NCBI GenBank assembly: GCA_934630705.1
Contig: CAKTWP010000001.1
Coordinates: 124,001 to 188,000 of the forward strand
Source of the DNA: an uncultured Clostridia bacterium
GTDB taxonomy: Bacteria; Bacillota; Clostridia; Christensenellales; Aristaeellaceae
Direction of reading: 5' to 3'
DNA length: 64,000 nucleotides
Positions 1-8,451 of this stretch are shown here, piece by piece. The translations under genes and the position numbers were made by a program. Position 1 is the first letter of the stretch. Every line of letters starts with the position of its first letter. The notes under the pieces were generated by a model, which had not been told where the DNA came from, did no database searches, and saw only the letters and a list, made by a program, of their open reading frames with translations.

Positions 1-1
1 C

Positions 2-1447
2 ATCCAGCATATGTCCTTCTCCTTTTTTGATACCCGCTCCGCCGGCAAGCTGCTGGTGCGGGTCATCAACGATGTAAACGCCCTGAACGATCTGTTTACC
101 AGCGGTATTGTGAACGTGCTGATCGAATGCATGACGATGGTGCTGCTGCTGGTGATCATGTTCGTGGTCAATTGGAAGCTGACGCTGATCGGCCTGTGCA
201 TCATCCCGCTGCTGCTGGTGATTCTCTTTAAGCTCAAGCGGGTGATGCGGCTGCGCTGGCAGCGGGTTCGGGTGAAAACCTCCACCATGAACGGCTATCT
301 CCATGAATCCCTTACCGGCATGCGCGTTACGGAGGCATTCGTACGCGAGGATGAAAACGCCGACACCTTCCGTAACGTGAATAACGATATCCGCCGCTCC
401 TGGATGAAGGCCGTCACCATTAACAACGTGTTCTGGCCCGCGCTGGACATGACCGGCAATATCGGCACGGTGCTGGTTTACATTTTCGGCGTGCGATTCA
501 TGCAAAGCGATGGGCTGATGCTGGCGGATCTGCTGCTGCTGCTGTGGTATCTGGGCCGGTTCTGGGAGCCGCTGAACACCCTGTCCAACTTCTATAACAA
601 CCTGCTGTCCGCCATGGCTTCCATGGAGCGCATCTTTGAAATCATGGACACCGAATCGGACATTCAGGATAAGGAAGGGGCCAAGCCCATCCCCCCCATT
701 CAGGGCCGCGTCACCTTCGATCATGTGTCCTTCACCTATGACAACGAAAAAATGGTGCTGCAGGATGTATCCTTTGATATTCCTGCGGGCCAGACCATCG
801 CCCTGGTGGGCCCAACGGGCGCTGGCAAATCCACGGTGGTCAACCTGATCAGCCGGTTCTACGATGTGACCGGCGGCCGGGTGCTCATTGATGGCCACGA
901 TGTGCGGGATGTGGAGCTTCAATCCATGCGCAAGCAGATGAGCGTGATGATGCAGGACAGCTTCATCTTCTCAGGCACCATCATGGACAACATCCGCTAT
1001 GGCCGGCTGGACGCCACGGATGAGGAAGTAATTCAGGCGGCCAAGACCGTCAGCGCCCATAGCTTCATCATGCGCATGCCCAAGGGGTATATGACCGAGG
1101 TCAACGAGCGGGGTTCTTCCCTGTCCCAGGGCCAGAAGCAGCTGATTTCCTTCGCCCGTGCGCTGCTTAACGATCCCAAGATTCTGATTCTGGATGAAGC
1201 CACTTCTTCCATCGATACCCACACCGAAATGCTGATCCAGAAAGCGCTGGACGTGCTGCTCAAGGGCCGCACCTCCTTTGTGATCGCCCACCGGCTGTCC
1301 ACCATCCGCAATGCGGACTGCATCATGGTGGTGCGGGATGGCCATATTGCTGAGCGCGGCAACCACGATGAACTGATCAAGATCCCCGGCGGCCATTATC
1401 GCGGCCTGTGCGAGGCCCAGTACCGCTTCATGACGGCGGAAGAATAA
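2..1447 (+). CDS. ABC exporter, fused membrane and ATPase domains (5' end outside window)
   Basis: Half-transporter of the MdlB/LmrA-like multidrug or lipid exporter type. The frame is open to the left edge, so the true start lies upstream of the window; the ATG at 11 is internal. Counting from that ATG, residues 1 to about 215 are the ABC transmembrane domain with several hydrophobic helices. The nucleotide-binding domain follows, with Walker A GPTGAGKST near 266, signature LSQGQ near 371 (the usual first G is Q), Walker B ILILDEATSS near 391 and an H-loop AHRLST near 427. Such proteins usually work as heterodimers, and the partner gene would be expected just upstream. Substrate cannot be read from sequence. 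A strong terminator follows the stop. Confidence 0.93.
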   Translation: MQHMSFSFFDTRSAGKLLVRVINDVNALNDLFTSGIVNVLIECMTMVLLLVIMFVVNWKLTLIGLCIIPLLLVILFKLKRVMRLRWQRVRVKTSTMNGYLHESLTGMRVTEAFVREDENADTFRNVNNDIRRSWMKAVTINNVFWPALDMTGNIGTVLVYIFGVRFMQSDGLMLADLLLLLWYLGRFWEPLNTLSNFYNNLLSAMASMERIFEIMDTESDIQDKEGAKPIPPIQGRVTFDHVSFTYDNEKMVLQDVSFDIPAGQTIALVGPTGAGKSTVVNLISRFYDVTGGRVLIDGHDVRDVELQSMRKQMSVMMQDSFIFSGTIMDNIRYGRLDATDEEVIQAAKTVSAHSFIMRMPKGYMTEVNERGSSLSQGQKQLISFARALLNDPKILILDEATSSIDTHTEMLIQKALDVLLKGRTSFVIAHRLSTIRNADCIMVVRDGHIAERGNHDELIKIPGGHYRGLCEAQYRFMTAEE

Positions 1448-1456
1448 TGGTCTTTC

Positions 1457-1498
1457 AGCCCTAAGAGGGTTCTCCCTCTGAGGGCTTTTTTGTTTTTT
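1457..1498 (+). terminator. Rho-independent terminator after the ABC exporter
   Basis: A 13-base stem (1457-1469 with 1474-1486, one mismatch) with a TTCT loop, followed by TTTTTGTTTTTT. It lies 10 bases past the exporter stop. Confidence 0.85.
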
Positions 1499-1534
1499 CA
1501 AGCAAACCGTTTAGGGCGGCAAGCTGTCCCTTGC

Positions 1535-1571
1535 AAAAGGAGCCTGCGGCCTTACGGCCCGTGGCTCTTTT
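1535..1571 (-). terminator. Nested hairpin downstream of the AraC-type gene
   Basis: Outer arms AAAAGGAGCC (1535-1544) and GGCTCTTTT (1563-1571) enclose an inner GGCC-TTAC-GGCC stem-loop. Read on the minus strand it ends in TTTT and could terminate the regulator gene ending at 1619. Read on the plus strand, a T-run follows at about 1579-1585. It has the same stem-within-stem layout as other gaps in this window. Confidence 0.5.
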
Positions 1572-1618
1572 GGGGTGTGTTTTTTCGTATATGCATATTT
1601 CAGCATGAAGGCATCGTT

Positions 1619-2863
1619 TCAATGCCTGTGAATATCACGATACTCTCTTGGAGAAATGCCCTCACAGCGTGTAAATGCCCGTTTAAACGACAAGTAGTTT
1701 TCATAACCGCAGGCAGTTCCAATATCAGAAATGCTCATGTCTGAAGCCTGCAGCAGCATATCCTTTGCTCGGCTAATGCGTGCGTTCTGAAGCGCAGTGC
1801 TAAAGTTTTCGCCTCTTATCTGGCTGAACAGCTTAGACAGAGAGCTGATGCTGATATCAAACTGATTTGAAAAATACTTCAGAGACAAATCTGGGATTTC
1901 GCAGTGATCGCGGATCATGTTGGACATAACAGTAACAATGACGGACCCAGAACTCTGCTTATTCGTGTTTTCTGCCGTATTGTCGCAACAGGCGCGGAGC
2001 ATTTCTTCGATGCTCTCCCAGCTGCAGACGTAGCTGCAAGCTGTATCCGTAAAAAAGTAGGTTTGTAGAAGTTCAAAAATCCACTTGCAGGCAACAGCGC
2101 TGCTGATCTGTTGCTTATACTTTTCCAAAATATCCAAGCATGCGTTGCATTCTCCTTGACGTATATGATCCAGCAGTGCGATAGCATCCGTTAACCTGAC
2201 CGGCGTTTTCCAATATGAAGCCTGTTCCAAGGCATCTCGATAACATGCTGATAAATTTTCAAATCCGCAGTACTCCTGAGAGCAACCGATCATCGTTTCT
2301 TCTCGAAGAAGTTCCATCAGACTGCTTCGCGCATGTTCCGGTAATTCGGTCCAAATCAAATACCCGCAATAGCCATCAAAGATGTTCAAATACAAATAAT
2401 GGTTCTGCGTCCTTTCTTCCAGCAATAAACTTGGCTTTGACAAAATCACCAAGTAGTAGGGGGTGCGGTTGACCAGCATGGGAAAAAGCTGGTCGAAGTA
2501 GCCAAAGTCGGGCTGAATCGGTTCGCCCTTCATGGCATGCAGCATTAAATCGGCACGCATGGTGCCCATCATGCCGATTGTTTCGGAGCGAAGACGGCTG
2601 TTCTCTTCTTCCATCAGATTGTTTTGATAATGCATGGATTCAATATGTTCCGAAATGTTTCGATACGCATCTCTGTGCGTCGTTCGGTCAGACAGATGAA
2701 GGTTATTCACCAGCTTTTGCAGCGGATGGGAGAACAGAAAACAGAAAATGCCAGAGAGAAGAAGGCTCACGACCACTGAAAGAAAGAACAGGGAAACAGC
2801 ATAAAGGGTCATCTCCACGCCATAGGTTTGGCGAAAGGTCGGATATTGGAAGTGAATAAACAA
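1619..2863 (-). CDS. AraC-family regulator, C-terminal part of a gene broken by an in-frame TGA
   Basis: This piece carries a membrane segment (residues about 17-42), a linker, a cytoplasmic middle region and a C-terminal AraC/XylS double helix-turn-helix (about residues 310-414, ending in the typical ISPREYR motif). It matches the YesN-like Lpl-system regulators that sense outside ligands and activate transport genes. The displayed start is a TTG with no visible Shine-Dalgarno. It is in the same frame as the sensor part at 2936-3595, and the codons between them read on sensibly, so the two are one gene with a TGA at 2936-2938. It is probably non-functional, unless the TGA is a sequencing error or is read through. 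It lies downstream of the transporter genes on the same strand. Confidence 0.8.
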   Translation of the reverse strand: MFIHFQYPTFRQTYGVEMTLYAVSLFFLSVVVSLLLSGIFCFLFSHPLQKLVNNLHLSDRTTHRDAYRNISEHIESMHYQNNLMEEENSRLRSETIGMMGTMRADLMLHAMKGEPIQPDFGYFDQLFPMLVNRTPYYLVILSKPSLLLEERTQNHYLYLNIFDGYCGYLIWTELPEHARSSLMELLREETMIGCSQEYCGFENLSACYRDALEQASYWKTPVRLTDAIALLDHIRQGECNACLDILEKYKQQISSAVACKWIFELLQTYFFTDTACSYVCSWESIEEMLRACCDNTAENTNKQSSGSVIVTVMSNMIRDHCEIPDLSLKYFSNQFDISISSLSKLFSQIRGENFSTALQNARISRAKDMLLQASDMSISDIGTACGYENYLSFKRAFTRCEGISPREYRDIHRH

Positions 2864-2935
2864 GCTTGGACTGATAATAGAAGTAGCTGCAATGAGCGAT
2901 CCAGGAAGCGTTACGGTATTATCAGGTTCCTTTTC

Positions 2936-3595
2936 TCAGTAAATACGGAAGTCAGTAAATGTATTAAATTCGAGGCTTTTCAGATAGTCAACAAGGGTGT
3001 CATTCTTCATCAAGATAGCGATTCGACAGCTGCTTCCCGGGTTGAAATCCGGATAAGAGACCACCTGATAAGCATCAGACATCGGCTTAACAGGCATAAA
3101 TAAATCCTGACTTTTTAGATTTTCTTTCAATGCGGAAAGATTCAAAGGCGTGTAGGAATCGCTATATTTGTCCGCATTGGCAAACCAACCGTACTTGCAG
3201 ATGACGCAGCGCGTCTCAGCATTGATAATCAGAATATCGTCAACCAGCGGCAGCAGCGTGACACGACAGGAAATATCCTGCACGATGTTCAGCTTTTTTA
3301 CGATATCAAATTCGGACTGGAAAACATCTGATTTACTGATAAATTTCTTGTACCAGCTTGAAAGATAAAAATCCGTAGAGGTTGCCTTGATAACAGAAAA
3401 CTGCTCCTCCAACATCTTGGTCACATGCATCGCCTTATCCGTATAAGCGGCAGTATAATCACTTTCCTGCCGATGTACACGTGAAAAATAGAGAGTCTCC
3501 AGCAAAACAGCCGTTGGAAGCAAGATGCACAGAGCGTATATCAGAAAGGTTCTCCAAACCAGATTTCCTTTATGGAAGACGTTCGTACAGATCAC
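2936..3595 (-). CDS. Membrane sensor part of the same broken AraC-type regulator
   Basis: N-terminal membrane helix (about residues 14-34) followed by an extracellular sensor-like region, typical of AraC regulators with two membrane passes. It ends at TGA (2936-2938), and the second membrane helix lies beyond that stop in the same frame. The GTG at 3595 overlaps a near-perfect Shine-Dalgarno (AAAGAGGTGATC), which suggests that the true start may be a little further in; no ATG follows at ideal spacing, so the start is uncertain. A promoter candidate lies upstream at 3658-3686. Confidence 0.7.
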   Translation of the reverse strand: MICTNVFHKGNLVWRTFLIYALCILLPTAVLLETLYFSRVHRQESDYTAAYTDKAMHVTKMLEEQFSVIKATSTDFYLSSWYKKFISKSDVFQSEFDIVKKLNIVQDISCRVTLLPLVDDILIINAETRCVICKYGWFANADKYSDSYTPLNLSALKENLKSQDLFMPVKPMSDAYQVVSYPDFNPGSSCRIAILMKNDTLVDYLKSLEFNTFTDFRIY

Positions 3596-3657
3596 CTCTT
3601 TATGGCCACGTCCTCATTGACATACGCTGGCCGGCACGAATATCCACGCCCAGCATC

Positions 3658-3686
3658 AGTCTATCATTCCAAGTGACATCATGCAA
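3658..3686 (-). promoter_or_regulatory. Candidate sigma-A promoter of the AraC/sensor gene
   Basis: Minus-strand TTGCAT, 17-base spacer, TAGACT. It would give the regulator its own transcript in addition to read-through from the transporter genes. Confidence 0.4.
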
Positions 3687-3700
3687 TAGATTATTATTTT

Positions 3701-3723
3701 AAAAAAAGAGCAAGGCCGCTTGC
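3701..3723 (-). terminator. Weak terminator between permease gene and regulator
   Basis: Short GCAAG/CTTGC stem with a four-base loop, followed on the minus strand by seven T. It sits just after the permease stop at 3743. The stem is only five pairs, so termination is probably partial. Confidence 0.45.
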
Positions 3724-3742
3724 AGAAAAATAAAGAGGTTCT

Positions 3743-4639
3743 TCAGCCTTTCACAGCCCCCAGCATAATACCCTTGACGAAGTATTTCTGCAAAAATGGA
3801 TAAAGCGCCAGAATCGGTACGGTCGCCACCACAATGGTCACATAGCGTACTTGGATGGTTGCCGCTGCCAGATTAAGCGTTTTTGCATCAACGTTATTCA
3901 GCATTTCGGCACTGGCCTCCAGCAACACGCGGCGCAAAAGCAGCTGCAGCGGCTGAAGCTCGGTTTTTCCCAAATAGATTTGCGCGGTAAAAAAATCGTT
4001 CCAATGGGCCACTGCGTAGTATAAAGCCAGCACAGCCAGCGTAGGCTTAACCAGCGGAACACCAATTTTAAGCAAAATAATCCAGTCGTTTGCACCGTCA
4101 ATTTCTGCGCTTTCAATTAATTCGTTAGACAGCTCCCCAAACGCTGAACGCAGCACCATGACGTTATAGGCAGACAGCAAGCAGGGGATGACCATTACCC
4201 ACCTAGAATTGTAAAAGCCCAGCCTGGTCAGCAGAATATAGGACGGAATGAGCCCGCCGCTAAAGTACATGGTCAACGCCAAGAAAAAATTAAGTTGTTT
4301 GCGGAAAACAAAGTGCCTGCGTGAAAGTGGATAAGCCGCAAGGCAAGTGAAAATCAGATTCAACACCGTGCCGACTATCGTATAAAAGGCACTGTTGCCA
4401 AACGCCGTATACAGGGCGTGATTGCTCAGAACCGTTTTATAGCCATCCAGGGTAGGCTCCACGGGCAACAGCCATACCGCATGCGCATTCACCGCATCTG
4501 TACTGCTGAAGGAAACGCTAACCGTGTAAATGAATGGGTACAGCGTAATGGTCGTTGCAATCGCCAAGAGGAGATAGACGATCAGAAAAAACAATGTGTT
4601 GATACCAGGCTTTTTTAGGCGGAGTTTGATAGCCGTCAT
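3743..4639 (-). CDS. Carbohydrate ABC transporter permease (LplC/YtcP type)
   Basis: Inner-membrane permease of the CUT1 sugar importer class, 298 residues, about six hydrophobic helices. The EAA loop that contacts the ATPase is visible as ESAEIDGANDWIILLKIGVP near residues 176-195. The C-terminus ends in KYFVKGIMLGAVKG, which is characteristic of this family. It follows the partner permease by 12 bases. No ATPase gene is present, as is usual for Lpl-type systems that share a general MsmX-like ATPase. Substrate unknown; complex oligosaccharides are typical for the family. Confidence 0.9.
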   Translation of the reverse strand: MTAIKLRLKKPGINTLFFLIVYLLLAIATTITLYPFIYTVSVSFSSTDAVNAHAVWLLPVEPTLDGYKTVLSNHALYTAFGNSAFYTIVGTVLNLIFTCLAAYPLSRRHFVFRKQLNFFLALTMYFSGGLIPSYILLTRLGFYNSRWVMVIPCLLSAYNVMVLRSAFGELSNELIESAEIDGANDWIILLKIGVPLVKPTLAVLALYYAVAHWNDFFTAQIYLGKTELQPLQLLLRRVLLEASAEMLNNVDAKTLNLAAATIQVRYVTIVVATVPILALYPFLQKYFVKGIMLGAVKG

Positions 4640-4651
4640 AAGAATATCACC

Positions 4652-5578
4652 TCACCAAAGCGAAGAATTCGTCATTTTCTTGGTAATACAATTAGCAGTA
4701 AAGACAAATGCGAAGTTCATTACAGAATTGAACAGTCCGATTGCAGCAGAGAAACTATACTTGGTCATTTCAATTCCCTGGCGATATACATAAGTGGAAA
4801 TAACATCCGCAGTTTCATAGGTGGATGGGTTATACATCAGATAAACCCGTTCATATCCGACACTCATCAGATTTCCAATTTCAAGCAAGAACAAAATCAG
4901 CACGGTGGGTTTGATCATGGGCAGCGTGATGTACCGTACCTCTTGGAATTTATTGATGCCATCCAAGCTGGCAGATTCATAAAGCTCAGGGCTGATGCCG
5001 ATGATAGCTGCAATATAGATGATGGACGAAAAGCCGAAATGCTGCCAGATGGAAGTACAGACATAGATAGTGCGGAACCAATCTGCACGCATAAAAAAAT
5101 TGATGCGCTCACCGCCAAGCATCTCAATGATGTCATTGACGATACCGTCATTGAGCGAAAGAAAATTGCGCACCATGCCCACTACGATGACCGTAGAAAA
5201 AAAATACGGCAGATAGCTGATGGTCTGAATGGCGCGTTTTACCCGAATGTTGCGCACTTCGGAAATACACAATGCAAACAGAATGGGGACGGGAAACCCA
5301 AAAAGCAAACTATAAAAAGACAGCAAAAAGGTGTTGCGGAGCAGCCGCTCGAAATACACCGATGAAAAGAAGCGATTAAACCATTTCATGCCCACCCATT
5401 CACCGGTATATAGGCCAAGGCCTGGCTGAAAATTTTTAAATGCGATAACAATACCGGTCATCGGGATATAGGAGAAGATCAGGTAAAAGGCGACAGCAGG
5501 AATTGACATGAGTATCAAATGCCGATCGCGATAGATTCTCTTTCGAAAGCTTCCCTGTCTTGGCGATGCAGTGTGCAT
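4652..5578 (-). CDS. Carbohydrate ABC transporter permease (LplB/YteP type)
   Basis: Partner permease with six membrane helices; its EAA loop reads ESASLDGINKFQEVRYITLP. I place the start at the ATG at 5578 (MHTASPRQ), which has AAAGGAAGG 8 bases upstream. A longer reading from 5656 adds 26 residues that run back to the stop of the preceding gene and lack a ribosome site. It lies between the binding-protein gene and the second permease, in the usual SBP-LplB-LplC order. Confidence 0.88.
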   Translation of the reverse strand: MHTASPRQGSFRKRIYRDRHLILMSIPAVAFYLIFSYIPMTGIVIAFKNFQPGLGLYTGEWVGMKWFNRFFSSVYFERLLRNTFLLSFYSLLFGFPVPILFALCISEVRNIRVKRAIQTISYLPYFFSTVIVVGMVRNFLSLNDGIVNDIIEMLGGERINFFMRADWFRTIYVCTSIWQHFGFSSIIYIAAIIGISPELYESASLDGINKFQEVRYITLPMIKPTVLILFLLEIGNLMSVGYERVYLMYNPSTYETADVISTYVYRQGIEMTKYSFSAAIGLFNSVMNFAFVFTANCITKKMTNSSLW

Positions 5579-5659
5579 AAAAAACCTTCCTTTAATGGTT
5601 AATTGAACAGTGGAAAAGCTGGATGCCGCTTCGGCTGCGGCACCCAGCGGAATCAATAC

Positions 5660-7099
5660 TTATTCAAAGTGACGCTGATAAACAGCAATCACTTCATTCA
5701 TCCCCATGCTTTCCAACGTGGCAACATACTGGTCAAACTCGCTCAGATCACGGTCGCCAGTGATAAACTTCAGATAGTTTTCGTTGGTATAGGTCTGAAT
5801 ATCGCTGGTATAGGTTTCGATCACATCAATGTCCTCATCCGTATAATAGCGCAGCATCAGGGGCGCACGGCGGCAAGAGACGATCTGCCGATCACGTTCC
5901 GCCATCCAGACTGGGATGATGGAATATTCCGTTTCCGGAATAAGCGCAACGGGCAAATGATAGCAGGACAGGGCAATATCGCTGTCCTCCACAATCCACT
6001 CCTCACGGCTGCGAAAGCAGAAATCCAGAAACTTGAATGCGCTCTCCGGGTCCTTGCAATCGCGGCTAATGCCATACAGAGAGCCAATGGGATCATTATT
6101 CCAATAGAAGCCTTCGTTCACGAATTCACTGGACAGCGGCTTTACGGCAACAACCACAGGCGTAGTTTCGCTATAATGCGGGTTGCTACCCGCCAGGGTA
6201 TACCCATCCGTGATATATCCATACATCGCCCCCATGCGATCCTGCGCGAGATAGTTGGTCAGGATATCCGTAGAATTAGAAGCAAATTCTGGATCAAGCA
6301 GGCCTTCCTTATACAGCTTGTTCATGTAGGTCAGATAGGCGCGATAGCTTTCCGTTGCAAAAGAAGACTGCACCTTGCCTTCATTATCCAGATGATAACC
6401 GGTCATCAGATCCAGGCCCCAGAAAGCGCCAATCAGCTTGAGATAATCGGCACGTTTCACTGTCAGCGGGATTTCATCGTCCATGTCGCCATTTCCATTG
6501 CAGTCATTTTCTTTAAACGCCTTGAGGACGGTATACAGTTCGTCCACGGTTGTGGGCTCGTCCAGCCCCAGCTTGGCCAGCCACTGAGTATTGATCTGCA
6601 AGCAATGCCCCAGCAGATTCGCATTGGAAAGGGTGGGCATATAGTAAATCTTCCCATCCGGCGTGCGCAGATCATCCAGCGTTGCCCCATATTGTTCCAG
6701 CGCGGGCTTTAAATTGAAGCCATACTTGTCAATCAAATCCGTCAGGTCAATAAACAGGCCGGCCTTGATATAGGACATATCTGCATCGTTATCGGGCAGA
6801 CGTACGATGTCCGCCAGACCGATGCCTGCGGCAAGACGTGGTTTCACCGCATCCGCATAAGTGATGTATTCCAGCAGTTCCAGTTTTGGTTTCACCCCTG
6901 CAGCTTTGTACAGATTTTCATAGAAGGGCAGGCCCTCGGCCGTCATACCAGTGTTGGTGGTATTGGCACCTAGGATAGAGATTTCCTTGATTTCATCTGC
7001 AATGGGTCCTTCGCCGCTATACTCCGCCAGCGCAGTCGTGCAGACGGATAGGAGCAGTGTGAGAGCGAGAATTAGGGCAACCGTTTTTTTCATGTTCAT
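5660..7099 (-). CDS. Extracellular solute-binding protein of the Lpl sugar importer
   Basis: Family 1 binding protein (LplA-like), 479 residues, which delivers a carbohydrate to the two downstream permeases. It has an N-terminal signal sequence (positively charged MNMKK, then a leucine-rich core to ALA near residue 25). The Cys at about residue 20 lies in LLSVC, a poor lipobox, so anchoring is uncertain. A calcium-loop-like segment NDCNGNGDMDDEIPL, typical of this family, is visible in the middle. AAGGAGG stands 4-5 bases before the ATG at 7099, and a second ATG at 7093 is possible. Its promoter and an inverted repeat are upstream. Confidence 0.9.
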   Translation of the reverse strand: MNMKKTVALILALTLLLSVCTTALAEYSGEGPIADEIKEISILGANTTNTGMTAEGLPFYENLYKAAGVKPKLELLEYITYADAVKPRLAAGIGLADIVRLPDNDADMSYIKAGLFIDLTDLIDKYGFNLKPALEQYGATLDDLRTPDGKIYYMPTLSNANLLGHCLQINTQWLAKLGLDEPTTVDELYTVLKAFKENDCNGNGDMDDEIPLTVKRADYLKLIGAFWGLDLMTGYHLDNEGKVQSSFATESYRAYLTYMNKLYKEGLLDPEFASNSTDILTNYLAQDRMGAMYGYITDGYTLAGSNPHYSETTPVVVAVKPLSSEFVNEGFYWNNDPIGSLYGISRDCKDPESAFKFLDFCFRSREEWIVEDSDIALSCYHLPVALIPETEYSIIPVWMAERDRQIVSCRRAPLMLRYYTDEDIDVIETYTSDIQTYTNENYLKFITGDRDLSEFDQYVATLESMGMNEVIAVYQRHFE

Positions 7100-7122
7100 G
7101 CATCCTCCTTGTATTCTGTTTT

Positions 7123-7150
7123 AGACAATTGAAATCGTCCTCAATTGTCT
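7123..7150. promoter_or_regulatory. Inverted repeat at the transcript start of the binding-protein gene (possible operator)
   Basis: AGACAATTGA (7123-7132) and TCAATTGTCT (7141-7150) are perfect 10-base arms with an 8-base spacer. It lies just downstream of the predicted transcription start from the 7161-7189 promoter, where a bound repressor would block elongation. It could instead form a leader hairpin. Confidence 0.5.
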
Positions 7151-7160
7151 CTTCGGTCGA

Positions 7161-7189
7161 ATTCTATCATCAGAAATACATTTTTTCAA
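7161..7189 (-). promoter_or_regulatory. Sigma-A promoter of the sugar-uptake genes
   Basis: Minus-strand TTGAAA, 17-base spacer, TAGAAT, about 60 bases before the binding-protein start. Confidence 0.6.
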
Positions 7190-7286
7190 GTTAGCATTTT
7201 TTGCATGCGATAATTTTGTATACTAAGAAAGGGAATATTGGCCATTATCAATCTGGTTCCATCCAAAAAGGAAAGAACTGTATAGT

Positions 7287-7314
7287 TTGAAACGATATGA
7301 GGATGTGATATAAT
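7287..7314 (+). promoter_or_regulatory. Sigma-A promoter of the divergent arm
   Basis: TTGAAA, 16-base spacer, TATAAT, followed by AAAAAGGAGG and the ATG at 7347. Confidence 0.7.
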
Positions 7315-7346
7315 GAACAAAAAAGCAAAAAGGAGGAATACCCGGA

Positions 7347-8450
7347 ATGAACAGTACGGTCAGCGCGCTTGAATCGCTTGACATTTCCTATCAATATATC
7401 TCTTTTTCCCCAAAACAAAAATTGCTGTTGGAGCAAACAGCAAAAGCAGTGGATGGGGACGCTGCGCTCAGTGGACGTTTTCATAAGGATGGCCTTTCTC
7501 TGCGAATGCAAGATGATTGTTCTGAGCCGCGTGATCCGCTGTCAGATAATACGCATCCCGCTTATCAGCTTTCTCCGACAGAGCGAGGATTGTATCCTGC
7601 GCTGCTCCTTCTTTCTGCGACACAATCGTTAGCGGAAGCATATAGGCTCAGAGACATTCCCCGGCAAGTGCTTGTGGACACGCTGTCAGACATTCCGTTA
7701 TGGATGAACAACTGCGAGACGCACTTCGGCTATCAGGGCATGCTGGAATTTCCATGGTTGAGCAATCACATGCGCATGCGACTTTTCCGGCTTGGCAGGC
7801 TGGAATATATCTACGCGAAAAGCCGGGTTCCCGCATATTTTTACCGTGCCGCTGATGAAAAAGAACTGTTTGTTTTTCTGCAAGAAGACTTAAGGGTGGA
7901 TTCCCAGGGGGAACTCAACCCAGATGGAATGCCCGTTTCCTTCTCAGATGATGGAAAAAACATTCTGGGATACCGCGTCGATTCGTTAGGAAGCATCAAC
8001 ATTCATGCATGGAAAATGGAAAGAAACGGTCTGACGCAAGTGCTTCGCCCGGGCGATCCCGTGCTGGATGTGCACATTCCTGAAGGCCCGCCGCTAAGCC
8101 CAAACGAGATTGCTTCCTCGTTGCATGCCGCCCCAGCTTTTTTTCGAAAATATTGTGGCGCAACGGATGCTAAAGCATTCACATGTGGTTCCTGGCTCAT
8201 GGCACCTGGGTTAGCACAGATTATTCCTAAGAGTAATATTGCCCAGTTTCAGCAGTTGTTTTTCAGGGTTCCATATACCACACGAGACAATCAGGTTTTG
8301 GAACGTGTATTCGGAAAAGAGTGCCGCGATTGGTCCCAACGCGCGCGGCATACGCAGCTGCAAAAAGGGTTATTCGCATGGTATCAAAGCGGCAAGCACT
8401 TACGACAGATGCAGGGTGTAATTCTGCTGGATCAGGGAGGAATGGAATAA
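7347..8450 (+). CDS. GNAT-like acyltransferase-domain protein (NAT_N/NAT_C, DUF5596 type)
   Basis: 367 residues, soluble, no signal peptide. The C-terminal half resembles the GNAT_C (DUF5596) family: VHIPEGPPLSPNEIASSL near residues 235-252, then FTCGSWLMAP and IIPKSNIAQFQQLF. Proteins of this family often sit beside sugar or inositol catabolic genes, and the biochemical role is not established. The start is supported by AAAAAGGAGG 10 bases upstream and a clear promoter. The stop is followed after one base by the oxidoreductase start, so the two are co-transcribed. This gene is AT-richer than the housekeeping block. Confidence 0.65.
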   Translation: MNSTVSALESLDISYQYISFSPKQKLLLEQTAKAVDGDAALSGRFHKDGLSLRMQDDCSEPRDPLSDNTHPAYQLSPTERGLYPALLLLSATQSLAEAYRLRDIPRQVLVDTLSDIPLWMNNCETHFGYQGMLEFPWLSNHMRMRLFRLGRLEYIYAKSRVPAYFYRAADEKELFVFLQEDLRVDSQGELNPDGMPVSFSDDGKNILGYRVDSLGSINIHAWKMERNGLTQVLRPGDPVLDVHIPEGPPLSPNEIASSLHAAPAFFRKYCGATDAKAFTCGSWLMAPGLAQIIPKSNIAQFQQLFFRVPYTTRDNQVLERVFGKECRDWSQRARHTQLQKGLFAWYQSGKHLRQMQGVILLDQGGME

Positions 8451-8451
8451 A

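Noticed and set aside
2936..2938. TGA recoded as an amino acid (alternative code or selenocysteine)
   Set aside because: TGA ends many other genes in the window (for example dprA and phnE), so there is no general recoding; no selenocysteine-type hairpin is evident after the codon and the protein family has no selenoproteins.
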